64,000 nt of DNA from Misgurnus anguillicaudatus (Eukaryota > Chordata > Actinopteri > Cypriniformes > Cobitidae), in contig NC_073337.2 of assembly GCF_027580225.2 (NCBI RefSeq), positions 11,087,501-11,151,500 of the forward strand, in the 5' to 3' direction. Each line of letters begins with the position of its first letter. The stretch's first letter is position 1. The notes under the pieces were generated by a model. The model was not told where the DNA came from and searched no databases. It was given only the letters and a program-made list of their open reading frames with translations. Of this stretch, positions 45,027 to 56,737 are shown one piece after another. The translations under genes were made by a program, and so were the position numbers.

Positions 45027-48000
45027 AAGAGAGACGAGTCTGATGACAAGAAAACTGTCAATGTTGTGCTTTAAGAGCTGTATGTTTGTGTGATCTAAAT
45101 CTATTCAAAGGTGTCTTATCACAAAAAAACAAAGCCGTACTCATGATGAGAGTAAAGTTTGTGTTAAGTGTTTCTTACCTGTTGATCTGAAAAATTTCAA
45201 AATCTACAAACCAATGACTAATATTCATTTTTTATAATATATTTGATCAACACACATTACCTGATGGAATGGATTTATGTTATGTATTTTCTGTTATTAT
45301 TTAACATGTGATGAGGCAAAAACAAACTTTAGGATTAGATACGATCAAAACTAAAATGACAAATTCCGGCACAAAACACCTTGAAGCCCGGTACACACCA
45401 TATGATAATCCTGCAGAATTTTTACAACAATCCTAGGTAAAGTCTAGATTGTTTTTGTGGTTGAACCGAATACCTTATCAGATTTTCCTGCTGTGCGCGG
45501 TGTGTTAAGAGCGTGTAAACCTGCTCGGAGGCACGTCTGAGGCACTCCGATCGCAAATCGGAAATTATTCGACATAGATCAGAAATCCTGTTGTGTGGGG
45601 GAACCTTGAGGATAAACCATAGATTATAAAAATAGTGTCTGTGACATCACTCGTAGGTTTGTGAAGAGCATTTTTGAAGCAAAAAGTAGGCAGAGCCTGT
45701 CGTCGCCTTCTTGGCAGCGCGTCACTCCTGGATAAGCGAAAATTGGCAAAGAGGGGGAATGTGGGTGGACCTAAGGAGACTGTTTGCTGAAACCACGCCC
45801 ACCTAGCTCAACTGTAGTGACAGCATTGGCAGTTCACCCGTCGCTCAAGTGGCCACGCCCTTATTATGCAGAACGTTAAGGCTATTAAACGTTAATATGG
45901 TTTAAACGGATGAATTACAAAAAAATGTACCCCCCTTATAGATGTCATGAAGGGCAAAATTGGCTATAAAGATCAGAATCACCTTTTGTATCACACATTT
46001 ATTTCTGCTGTAAAGTTGGGCATTTTTAACATGGGGGTCTATGGGAATTGACTCCCTTTTGAAGCCAGACTCCAGTGGCCCGTCGATGATTTGCAGTTTA
46101 AGTAACTTCCGTGTTGGCTTCATGGAAGATTGCCCCTTGGGATAAAAGCACAAGCATGTAATTGTCATGTAAAAACGAAACAATACCCAATCAGAAAGCG
46201 AACTGATGAAAGATGAAACATAACAACCGCAGTCATGGTGCAGTCATCGTCCATTTTGATTGTTTACCTTGACAATGAGAGAAACCCTGAGATTTCAGCA
46301 AGAGTTCCTGTGAAGGGGTTTTAAAGGACAAGTTCGGTATTTTACACTTAAAGCCCTGTTTTCAGATTGTTTATGGTAAAATAAAACGGTTTTGACTGAA
46401 ATTTCGACACACGATGCTGGCCCGAGAATTTTCGGGTGTTTGTTGTTTCACCTCCCACCTCTGCGGTGGGTGTGTGGGTGCACTGGAGCAATCCTTCCTA
46501 AAATGCATTAAACTTTTGTTTACAAAGACGTGAAACTCACCGAGTGGTCAGGGGTGTTCACTGATATGCTCACACAAAAATTGCTGCAAAAGATGATTTC
46601 CAACAGGTGTTTTAGCATTCGTTGTAAACTTGTGGACCTATTTTTCCAAACGCCTCACACCTGTATATTCTTCCGTTGAGAGCTTGAATAATAGACACTC
46701 CAGCCCAGTTGGTGGCGATAATCCGCCATTGCCAATTGCAAGAATACAAACAAAGTCTCGGCGCGGAGTAATACTGTACCTCACAGCACATCTAATACAA
46801 GTCAATGGAGTTGGACAAAAACTATGATAAAACCTGTTGGAGTGCGTATTTTGCAGCGATTTTTGTGTGAGCATATCAGTGACCACCCCTGACCACTCAG
46901 TGAGTTTCACGTCTTTGTAAATAAAAGTTTAATGCATTTTAGGAAGGATTGTTCCAGTGCACCTATACAGCCATTATAGAGGTGGGAGGCGAAAATTCTC
47001 GGGCCAGCATCATATGTCCAAATTTCAGTCAAAACCGTTCTATTTCATCATAAACAATCTGAAAACAGGGCTTTAAGTGTAAAATACCGAACTTGTCCTT
47101 TAAGATGTGTGGTGTGTGGTGACAGGAACAAATCTGGTAAATCGTAATTTTTTTTATCATGTTTGCGGTTTCTTACATTTTGCAATTTGATAAGATTTAA
47201 AACATCTTGTGGTGTGGCCCTAGCTTTAGTAACATTAGAAATGGAGCTCAGGGAATCTATATTTAAAATTGTGAATGTCTGGTGTGAAGCCCTTTAAGGT
47301 TTGATGTTTATGGATTGTGTTATTTTCTATATTTGTTCTTACAGCTGAACTGAAGGTCAACAGAGATATCACCATCACACATCTCAATCCTTATGTTGTT
47401 GTATTCGAGAAATCATCCATCAAACACAACATTTTCCTCACGTGTAATCACAGTATTTAGACATCAAACACCCACCGGCTCTTCTGTCTGTGGATGAGGA
47501 ACGTCTCGCTGTGGATCTGTATCTCATATGAGTTTCATTCATTCATTGATCAGATAATGTGAGACTATCAGAGACCAAATCCTGACCAGAGCCATATTTA
47601 TCATGAATGAGTTGATTCTGCCTCATCATTAAAACATGTCTAAAGTATTTCCATATTTCAGATCTCAAACAAATCTTTTTTAATCAGATTTTCAACTTTG
47701 TCTGATATTGATAATAATCTTAAATTTTTTCTTCTTCAGTAAATTGACTTTAATGCTGTGTACAGTACAGAAATATGCACATTTGTGTAAATGTAAATGT
47801 CACGAGGAAAAAGTAAACGGCTGCTGGTCTGCATTTTTGAACCCTAATCGTGATGTCCTGAATGAACCCTCACTATACACCTATTAAATACAGACTTCAT
47901 TATATACATACCCTGTACAACCTGTGATGATATCTGTAATTTAAGAGATTTAAGTCAGAAGATATACAAACCATGAACCAAAAACATCTGTCTCATTTCA

Positions 48001-48240
48001 TAACAACCTTAAACTCAGTGGAAAATTTCCCATTCACTTTATCATCAAGTTTATCTTGGATGATCGTTTGTTTTTCTGCAGAACTCTACAGTACGTAACA
48101 AAAAGATGTAAAATATTTTTCAAAATACACTAGAATAAATCATACATACACACAGAGAGAGAGAGAGAGATACACACACACACACACACAAATTCATGAT
48201 GCAGTATTTCTGCAGAGTTAATAAAAGAAAATTTAAACCT
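45027..48240 (+). other. rerg 3' region; possible long 3' UTR
   Basis: No ORF of interest. It holds an unclassified repeat at about 45600-46140 (CCAGACTCCAGTGGCC block, common in fish) and the TTAA hairpin element at 46321-47103. AATAAA signals at 48134-48139 and 48220-48225, the latter followed by a GT-rich stretch near 48270, are the best candidates for the transcript end, but this is inference. Confidence 0.35.
46321..47103. mobile_element. 783-base TTAA element with ~290-base inverted arms
   Basis: TTAAAGGACAAGTTCGGTAT and its inverse ATACCGAACTTGTCCTTTAA bound it. The arms stay paired through CAAAACCG, GCTGGCCCGAGAATTTTCG and CACTGATATGCTCACAC, leaving only a short centre. It lies in the rerg 3' region, where transcription would yield a very long hairpin RNA. 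Confidence 0.78.
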
Positions 48241-49189
48241 CAAACGCACTCTTTATTGTTGACATTCTTTGAGTTTGTGTTATCATTACAGTGTTATGTG
48301 AATGGCTGAATTACATCTGTATTATGTGTAATGCCAAAAGTAGTGTTCAAAAATAATGTGAAATACCGAAGAACCAAAAACTTCAGGCTTTGTGTGTGTG
48401 TGTGTGCGTATGTGTGTGTGTAGGGTGTGTCATGTTCAGATGGAGGATAATTACACGCATGTGCCTGAGAATAGAAGCCAGAGAAAACCACTAATTCAAC
48501 ATCAGAGTTTATAAGCGGCAGGTCAACACTGAGTTTCTGTTTTGATGACATCATTTAAATTTACCACACATTTACTGTGTTTTACTGTCCATTAATATAA
48601 CAGTATGCACACATACAGATCTGCAGCATCAGCACCACATCTTTATAGATACACTGAGACGCACACACAGATGTTGCCATATGTGGTTTAAGGGGACAAT
48701 TCCATTGACGCAATGCATTTTATACTGTACAAACTGTACTGTATATTCTAACCTACACCAGTCCTTATCCACAATGTCACAAAAACTTGTTGGCAGTCTT
48801 TAATTTATGAAAAAGTACCAATTAGTTTGTTTTTAAGACGTTCAGTTTACAGGGACACTTTCGTGTTTATAGCATAATAAACATGTCATTATATACTATT
48901 CATGTCCCCGTAAACCACATATACCAACCCACACACATACACACAACAGTACACACAACAGTCCTATAGGAGTTTAAGGAAAGTTTTTTTTTCCATAATG
49001 AGAGACTAAAGAAATCCAGAGAGAGGCACAGCTGGGAGACTTAAAATAAAGCCTAACAAACTCCCACAATAACAACACAACACTGCAGCTCGCTCCTTGC
49101 ACATATCAGCTTGACGTCATATCCGCAACGGGTAAATACGGCTCACCCTTTTCCGGTTTGGCGAAATATGGCGGCGTAAACAGCGTAAA

Positions 49190-49483
49190 ATGAGTCTTAA
49201 AAAAGATAGTTTTTTCCAGAGGCAACAGAAAAAATATCGTGAACATTGTTGTGTTCCCACATGCACGTCATCGTCTAAATTCAACGGCGTTTTAAGCTAC
49301 CATGGATTTCCTAGCGATGTTGAACTCAGAAAGCGGTGGCTGATGAATATTGAAATGGTCTATAGCGAGTTAAGGTCTTTTGCCTTTGTAGGGCAGAACA
49401 GAGGCTTGAACAGCTTGAGCAGTTTTTGGAAGTTGAGCAGTGAGCACATACAAAGCGATAAAGAAGGTCAAAATGTAACATGA
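49190..49483 (+). pseudogene. THAP-domain transposase fragment, 97 codons
   Basis: Begins MSLKKDSFFQRQQKKYREHC, then CVPTC, SYHGFPSD and LRKRWLMNI. This is the C-x4-C start and the FP and W landmarks of a THAP (C2CH) DNA-binding finger. The second C and H are not in frame before the stop, so the finger is broken or internally deleted. No catalytic domain follows. It could instead be the first exon of a host THAP gene, but the transposon-like ends argue against this. Confidence 0.5.
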
Positions 49484-50003
49484 CCATGTTAAGCACAACA
49501 CACAATTTGAACTCGAACCTTTTGGAACTGCTGAACTCGGAACTCTGACACAAATTACAAGTGCAACCCTACATTTACACAATGAGGTTTTTCGTGCTTC
49601 TTCATGGATCTGAAACAGAAAGCCTGTACAGCGACTTCACTTGTGGCTCTGTCTTTGTTTGACACTAATGCCAATCACATATTAACACAATGCGAAGTTA
49701 GGCACGTACAAGTACAGGACACAACGATAGACATTTTCCGCCTAATACTACTAGAAAGCAGTACTACATTACAACACGCATATTCTGTCAGACCGGGATT
49801 GTTTATTAGCTCAGCAAGCTAACGTAAGCCATAAAGTCTGAGAGATACAAGTTAGACTTAAGTTACCTTCATATCCGTGTATGTATGAAGCGACATACAT
49901 TTTAAAGCCCTCCTCTAATTTGCTGGTAGGTGATTTGGAGGAGGACTTGCAAAGGCGATGTACGTCCGTTATCGAAAGTTTCGGCAACTTTTGCAAACAT
50001 CTA

Positions 50004-50101
50004 GGCTGAATCCAAACCGCCTACTTCCATGCTATGTAGTACGCAAAGTAGCGCTTTTTGCGTGCTGTATGGTTTGGAGGTGGGCGGTTTGGGATTCAGC
50101 C
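50004..50101. mobile_element. 98-base MITE, GGCTGAATCC ends, nested in the THAP element
   Basis: Left GGCTGAATCCAAACCGCCTA, right CGGTTTGGGATTCAGCC, flanked by CTA (50001-50003, 50102-50104). Same terminal motif as 295-1525. Confidence 0.75.
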
Positions 50102-50777
50102 CTAGTGTAGAACAGCACCATGTTTAGACCGGAAAAGACAGAGCCGCATTTCCGGTAAGGAAGTAGTTACGTGCAAAGAGCCCATTCACCTCACAATAAT
50201 ACAGCAAACATTAAAACCTTTAAAAAGATGAATTTCCTGTCACAAAATGAAGCTAAAACTGAAGTAATAGTGTTTGGCCCTAGTGATGTCGGTTCTTCTA
50301 AGGTTCCTATCTGGGATCTGTTTTTTTTTTAGCAAAAGTGCTCACCCATGTGTACAAAAATGGGAGTTTTATTTTTAAAATTTGACAGGCAGATAAACAA
50401 TGTGGTCCAAACATGTTTCTTTCATCTACATCGTTTGACTAAAGTGAAAACTTTTCTCTCAATCCAGTCTTTAGAAAAAGTAATTCATTTTTTTTATTTT
50501 AAATAGTTTAGATTTAATCAGAACTGGGTCCACTAAAACTAAACTTAAATCTCACCTCATTGAGCAAATGTCAATGACCTAACATAGAGATTTTTGTTTT
50601 TATTTCTATTTTTATTGTTCTGTATAAATTTTATTGTAGTTATTCTGTTTTAGATTAGATTTTTCATCTTCATTGATGAAAGAAGAAACCTGCGGGTGAT
50701 GATCAGTACAGATATATAGTATATACTTTTAACTAAGACTGTAGTTTAGTATAGTGTAGATAAACAGTGTGCTATAG

Positions 50778-51078
50778 CAGTGGTTCTCAAAATTTTTCAG
50801 CGTGCGGCCCCCCCTTGTGTACAGTGCATTTCTTCGCGGCCCCCCAAAGAAAATTTATGACAAATTTGTGCTAAAATCAATGTAACATTTTAATTAAACA
50901 AAACATATAAAATAATTCAAAGTAGTGCTGTTGGTTAGTAGCCTTATATTTATTGGTTTAATTACACAGAATTCATGATAAATTAATGTATTTTATAAAA
51001 TCTCATAAAACTTGGGCCCCCCTGGCACCATCTCGCGGCCCCCCTATGGGGCCCCAGACCCCAGTTTGAGAACCACTG
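50778..51078. mobile_element. 301-base hAT MITE, CAGTGGTTCTCAA ends
   Basis: Left CAGTGGTTCTCAAAATTTTT, right CCCCAGTTTGAGAACCACTG, exact duplications TGCTATAG (50770-50777, 51079-51086). Contains CGCGGCCCCCC motifs seen in hAT MITEs of many vertebrates. Confidence 0.88.
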
Positions 51079-51179
51079 TGCTATAGAAATTATATTGTTT
51101 CGTCCTGTAGAGTTTAACTCCAACTCCATTCAAACACATCTGAAGCAGCACATGATCTACAGGATTATTTGAGTAATAA

Positions 51180-51181
51180 CT

Positions 51182-51216
<35 letters not shown>

Positions 51217-52341
51217 GTGTTTGAGATAAAATTTTGTCTATGTCTATCTCTGTGTCTGTCTGTCTGTCTCGCTCCATCTGTCTGTCTGTCTGTCTGTCTG
51301 TCGCTCTATCTATCTGTTTGTCTGTCTCTTGCTCTATCTCATTGTCTTTCTCTATATTTGTCTGTCTCTCTCGGTTTGTCTCCCTATCTATCTGTCTCTT
51401 GCTCCATCTGTCTGTTTCTCTATCTGGCTGACTATGTCTATCTCTCTCTGTGTCTTTCTGTCTATCGCTCCATCTGTCTGTCTGTGCTCTATCTATCTGT
51501 TTGTCTGTCTCTTGCTCTCTCTCTGTCTCTCTCCCTCTGTCTGTCTGTCTGTCTGTCTGTCTATGTCTCTCTCTGAGTCTGTCTGTCTCTCTCTATATTG
51601 GTCTGTCTCTCACTCTATCTGTCTGTCTGTCTGTCTCTATCTGTCTGTCTTTCTGTCTCTCTATATATATATGTCTGTCTCTCGCTATATTTGTCTGTCT
51701 GTCACTCGCTCTATCTATATGTCTCTCGCTCTATTTGTCTGTCTGTCTGTCTCTCTATATATCTGTCTGTCTCTCGGTCTCTCGCTCTATCTGTCTGTCG
51801 GTCTCTCGCTCTATCTGTTTGTGTCTCTCGCTCTATCTGTCTGTGTCTCTCGCTCTATCTGTCAGTCTGTCTCTCTATATATCTGTCTGTCTGTCTGTCT
51901 GTCTCTATATCGGTCTGTACCTTGCTCTATTTGTCTGTCTGTCTTTCACTCTATCTATCTGTATGTCTCTTGCTCTATCTGTCTGTCTGTCTGTCTCTCT
52001 ATATATCTGTCTGTCTCTCACTCTGTCTGTCTGTCAGTCTCTCGCTCTATCTGTCTGTCGGTCTCTCGCTCTATCTGTTTGTGTCTCTCGCTCTATCTGT
52101 CTGTGTCTCTCGCTCTATCTGTCAGTCTGTCTCTCTATATATCTGTCTGTCTGTCTGTCTCTATATCGGTCTGTACCTTGCTCTATTTGTCTGTCTGTCT
52201 TTCACTCTATCTATCTGTATGTCTCTTGTTCTATCTGTCTGTCTGTCTTTTGCTCTATCTTTCTGTCTCTCTCTCTGTGTCTTTCTGTCTCTCGCTCCAT
52301 CTGTCTGTCTGTCTCTCTATCTGTCTGTTTGTCTGTCTCTT

Positions 52342-52378
<37 letters not shown>

Positions 52379-52740
52379 GTCTGTCTTTATCTGTATGTCT
52401 ATGTCTCTATCTCTCTCTGTGTCTGTCTGTCTCTCTCTATATTGGTCTGTCTCTCACTCTGTCTGTCTGTCTGTCTCTCTATATATCTGTCTGTACCTCG
52501 CTCTATCTGTATGTCTCTTGCTCTATCTGTCTTTCTCTTTCTCTCTGTGTCTGTCTGTCTCTCGCTCTATCTGTCTGTCTCTCACTCTATCTGTCTGTCT
52601 CTCGGTCTATCTGTCTGTCTCTCGGTCTATCTGTCTCTTTTTCGGTCTGTCTCTCTAAATATCTGTCTGTCCCTCACTCTATCTGTATGTCTCTTTCTTT
52701 CTGTGTCTGTCTGTCTATCTCTCTCTCTGTCTTGCCATCT
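51180..52740. repeat. 1.56 kb tetranucleotide array, (CAGA)n then (CTGT/CTCT/CTAT)n
   Basis: Starts with about nine CAGA units on the plus strand, then from about 51240 becomes 1.5 kb of CTGTCTGTCTCTCTATCTGT-type repeat. All three plus frames stay open for hundreds of codons rich in S, L, C and V, which is purely repeat-driven and not a gene. Confidence 0.93.
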
Positions 52741-54605
52741 CTCTTTGTGTTTACTTAGGCATTGCAGTTACCATGGAGACCAAGGCATTGTTTTCTATGG
52801 TGACTAAAAAAGACCTGTAAAGCACACACAGACACCCACACATGCACGCACGCACACACACATGCACGCACACACACAGATGGTTTTATCAGTTTGATGA
52901 ATGGTGAGCTTGTGGACCTTGAGAAGCTGAGATGTGATTCAGACGCTTCAGTCTTATGTGGGTTGTGTGTGAATATAAATACATGAAGTGTTTTTACTTT
53001 CCCTTGTCATATCAAACGTGTGTCTGTCATGTGCTGCCCTCTGCCGACTGTGCTGAGAACAGCTTTACTCTCACATGTCATCCGCTCATATTCCTCTCCT
53101 CATCATTCACTCTCAATGACACACAACAATTCATCTCAAAGAAAGCATCAACCCCATCATAATAAACACTAGATAACGTTTAATAGCATTTCCAGAAATA
53201 CGCGACCAAAATGTAAAAAAATAATAAATTAAAGACACAGATACATCAGAGTCAAACATGAAGCAGTAAAATACACAGTTTATCTTCTTTACCACTGAAA
53301 CAAACATCGTAGAAGTGTCATGCCACATCACATCATAACATTGTACTGTACGTGTTTGTGTGTGTGTGTGTAACATCATGATAATTCAGATATATGACAT
53401 CGGCACATCATCAATATTAACTGGCTTTGATTGAAGATTGTCAAGAGACAGACTTTTATTCTTCTAGAGTCACATCCAGTTTATTTAACACACATTGTTT
53501 TCTTCATCTGCTTTCAGTTCTGCATATGATTTTTTCGGCATGAGGTAGACATCAAATGATGAAACTTAATGACTCCTCAAATTTAAATGCCAATATCTAA
53601 TAAACTTCATGCAAAATATTCTTGACGATAACAGTGAGATAAACACTGGAACAAAAGTAATCAATCCATAAAATAGATTGAAAGTTTCAAGCAGTACAGA
53701 GATTTGATAATTTGCTGGAGGCACAGAAGTCCACTTAAAAAACTCAACAACAGTCAATGACACATTACAACTCCACACAATTCATTCAAACGCATTCAAT
53801 AAAAGAATCACAGCAGATTTAATACACAAAAATCGTTTATGGCTTAACTGCACGACCTCATGTGCAACTCGATTTTCTGAAGCAATGAATTCATCGACAC
53901 TACAACAAATCATGATTTACGTAACGCTTCATTTGGTCCACAAGCCAAACAAAAAACTAAAGGCTGATCACTATAATCTCTTAAGATACTGTACAACGGA
54001 AATCATACTTACTACATGAATACTATATGTTGAGATCTGACAGTACTGTGTGTGTTATACAGCTCATTTCATCATCAAGACGGCTCATATTTATTCCACT
54101 GACATTGCTTCATAATAAATGAACTGCACTTTTTATTTCATTGCAATAATGTAAGGTCCTCATGTTTACTACGGTAAAAAGGTGTAAAATGCACGAGCCA
54201 CTAGACTAGAGAGATATTAAACCGAAAGAAGCTCAAGTAGATGATTGTGGTTTATAAAGGGAAGAATCTCAGATGTGGAAGACAGCAGAACTTTTATTCC
54301 TGCGTGGGAATATTGCTGGTTGATACGTTACAGATCGGTCTGCTTGCATCAGATTATCTGATTAAATAGGATGGCTTTAAACACAGAGCGGTTCGGCTCA
54401 ATCTACACCACTGCTAAACACACAAATGTTCAACAAATCAAAACCATCAATGAGAAGATTTATAATGGAGGGCTTGAACACACACCGGCTCCTGGTGTCC
54501 ACCGTGAGAGAAGTGTTGGTGTGGTGTCGGATGAATAAAGACGAGTAACTCTTAAATCCAGCTGTCATCAGACTAACACAACCTTTAATCAGATATGTGT
54601 GTGTG
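52741..54605 (-). other. Intergenic and probable synapsin 3' UTR
   Basis: AT-rich, mostly single-copy sequence with a CA/GCAC patch at 52815-52880. The part nearest the synapsin stop (about 53400-54605) has several minus-strand AATAAA signals (TTTATT on the plus strand, near 53480, 54131 and 54293), compatible with a long 3' UTR. No ORF is credible. Confidence 0.35.
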
Positions 54606-54729
54606 TTAGTCTGAGAACAGACTGGCGAAGGACTGACGCAGACTGCGAATGGTTTCGGCTTTGGCCTCGTCGTCTGTAACGTTTCCCCGCAGCGTCTCGC
54701 TGAAGGTGTTGGTAAGTGACTGAGATTTA
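54606..54729 (-). CDS. syn3: synapsin last exon (domain E and stop)
   Basis: Encodes [20 protein letters not shown] and [20 protein letters not shown] then TAA (54606-54608). The C-terminal peptide is the hallmark of synapsin domain E. Confidence 0.93.
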
Positions 54730-56698
54730 CTGAAACATAATCACAGACAGATTTAGCACTGAACCCATTGACAGATGTGATGGCACTGACGCATGCTGAT
54801 GGGCAGTTTTGTGACATTGTGCTTAAATGATCAATGAAGTATTTTGTGGGCGTGTTTATAGGCGGAGACTACATGATGATGAATGCGTGACAGGTGGCAG
54901 GTGAGTTCTGTATTGATCTTACTTGAGCTGTGGAGTTTGTTTCTGTGATCCCGGCCCGGCTGCGGGAATCGGACCCGGCTGGAAGGCCTGGCTGGGTGAG
55001 GTAGTGGCAGACCGGGCCTTCTGAGGCGACGCCTGACCCGACTCAGAACCAGAGCGAGGTCCACCTACACAACACACATCAGTTACACACTAACATACAG
55101 CTAATAATATGAAATAATAAACATGAATCTGTTTGTCCTTCACCTTGAGTTCGTTTGGGCTGAGTCGTCTGCGGCGCAGCTGGAGTCTGCGCAGACAGAC
55201 GCACACATCAGTTTCATTTCATACCCACAGCATTACATCATCAGTCAATCACAGTCATACTGAACCTTAGTGGACGATGTCAGTGGTGTTGTGATGCCCA
55301 GCAGACTGAAAGCCATTTTACTCATGACCAGATCACAGATGAGCTGTCGGTCCTCTTCGACATGTTCACCAATCAGAGGCATTGAGCTGTCCATCACCTG
55401 AGCACACACAGACGCAGATCTGTATTTAGTCTGTAGTAAGCAGTTATGGCCACTAAGAGGCGCTATTGTCAAACACAATATTTTCACAAAACCACTGTAA
55501 TGTATATACAGTACACAGAAGGATTTTAACTTCATTCATTGATCCATGATTATCATAACTGGGAAAACACTTCAAAATGCTAAACTCATCTGGCTATTGT
55601 AAGCACTTATATACAAACCTAAAAACACTTTGGTGTGAGCCTTAGCACTACAAATAGGCCTCAGGTAAGCCATTATAAGGACTTTCCAAGCATAGAGGCA
55701 ATGAGAGTCAGTGTAAGAGGAGGACAAAGAGAGAGAGAAGACTCGGACATTAAATATGATGAGGACAAAGACGAGGACCAGTGTAGAGATGTGACATCAA
55801 GGCTACTCTGGTGGACCATGTGATAAATCATGGGTTGTTCATGAGGGAGGCTGGGCGAAGAGTCCACCCTAACCTCAGTCGCTACACAGACAGTAGCATC
55901 AGCAATAAGGACATTCCTACTGGAAAGAAGGTATATCTTCAAGTTTCTGCTCCAGACTGTACCTACTGTATGTGTCACATGATTCTGTATCATATTACAG
56001 TAAAATAACTGTACTATACAGAAATGGGTAGTATATGTTAAGGAATACCATTGTGATGTTACAGTACTGTGTACAGTTTGCAGGGTTCCCACACCTTCAA
56101 CTTCAAATTCAAGGACCTTTCAAGGACTTTCCAGGTCTAATAGACCTTTTGCGATTCGACGTCACAGTTACGTCGCGCGCGCATGTGGTGGCAGAAAAAC
56201 AGTGGAAATGAATGAGATACAAGTGAAACGAACAATATAACTCACTAGAAAATGTTTTGTTGTGCTGTTAAGTGGCAGAATAGGATTGCCAAAATAGATG
56301 ACCTTCATTTTTATAGTATACCGTTGACGAAGACACCATTTGAAGATAAACGTAGGTGTTTATGGTTGCAATAAAAGCCCTCAACCGGACAGACTGGAGT
56401 GATGAAATCATCTGAAAATCTTTTAATAATTAGAATAGAAAATAATTAGAGAAGATATCCAGTGTTCTGTCAAAGTCTGTTCCCTCTATGTGTCTCTCAA
56501 AGCGTTTTCATCACGTTCTGTTTATAATTTATTTAGAAAGATTAAAGATTTGAATTAGTTCATAATATCAATAATATTACCATTTATTAAAGTTTTCCTA
56601 TTTTTTCGTTTTCTATTACTTCTTTTTACCTTATATCTTGGCCTATGTCTTCTTCCGGTTTGTTCTAAATTATGATGTTTACTAATAAATATATAAAC

Positions 56699-56737
<39 letters not shown>

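Larger units (their letters stand above)
49127..50158 (+). mobile_element. DNA transposon remnant with THAP-type zinc finger
   Basis: Imperfect inverted ends: AAATACGGCTCACCCTTTTC with CGG at the left, and the inverse of GAAAAGACAGAGCCGCATTT at the right. It contains a THAP-like ORF and a nested 98-base MITE. THAP fingers occur in P, ISL2EU and related transposases; which of these cannot be decided. The target duplication is unclear. Confidence 0.5.

Noticed and set aside
45384..47229. Possible larger transposon around the TTAA hairpin (CCCGGTACACACCATA and TGGTGTGGCCCTAG ends)
   Set aside because: The inverted similarity is weak and no target duplication is visible.
51329..52807. 492-codon open frame, with overlapping 402- and 386-codon frames
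   Set aside because: All are translations of the CTGT/CTCT tetranucleotide array in different frames, with only S, L, C, V, I and Y repeats and no domain.
54831..55064. 77-codon minus-strand frame rich in Arg and Pro
   Set aside because: A wrong-frame reading of the synapsin linker exon; the correct frame continues in phase with both neighbours.
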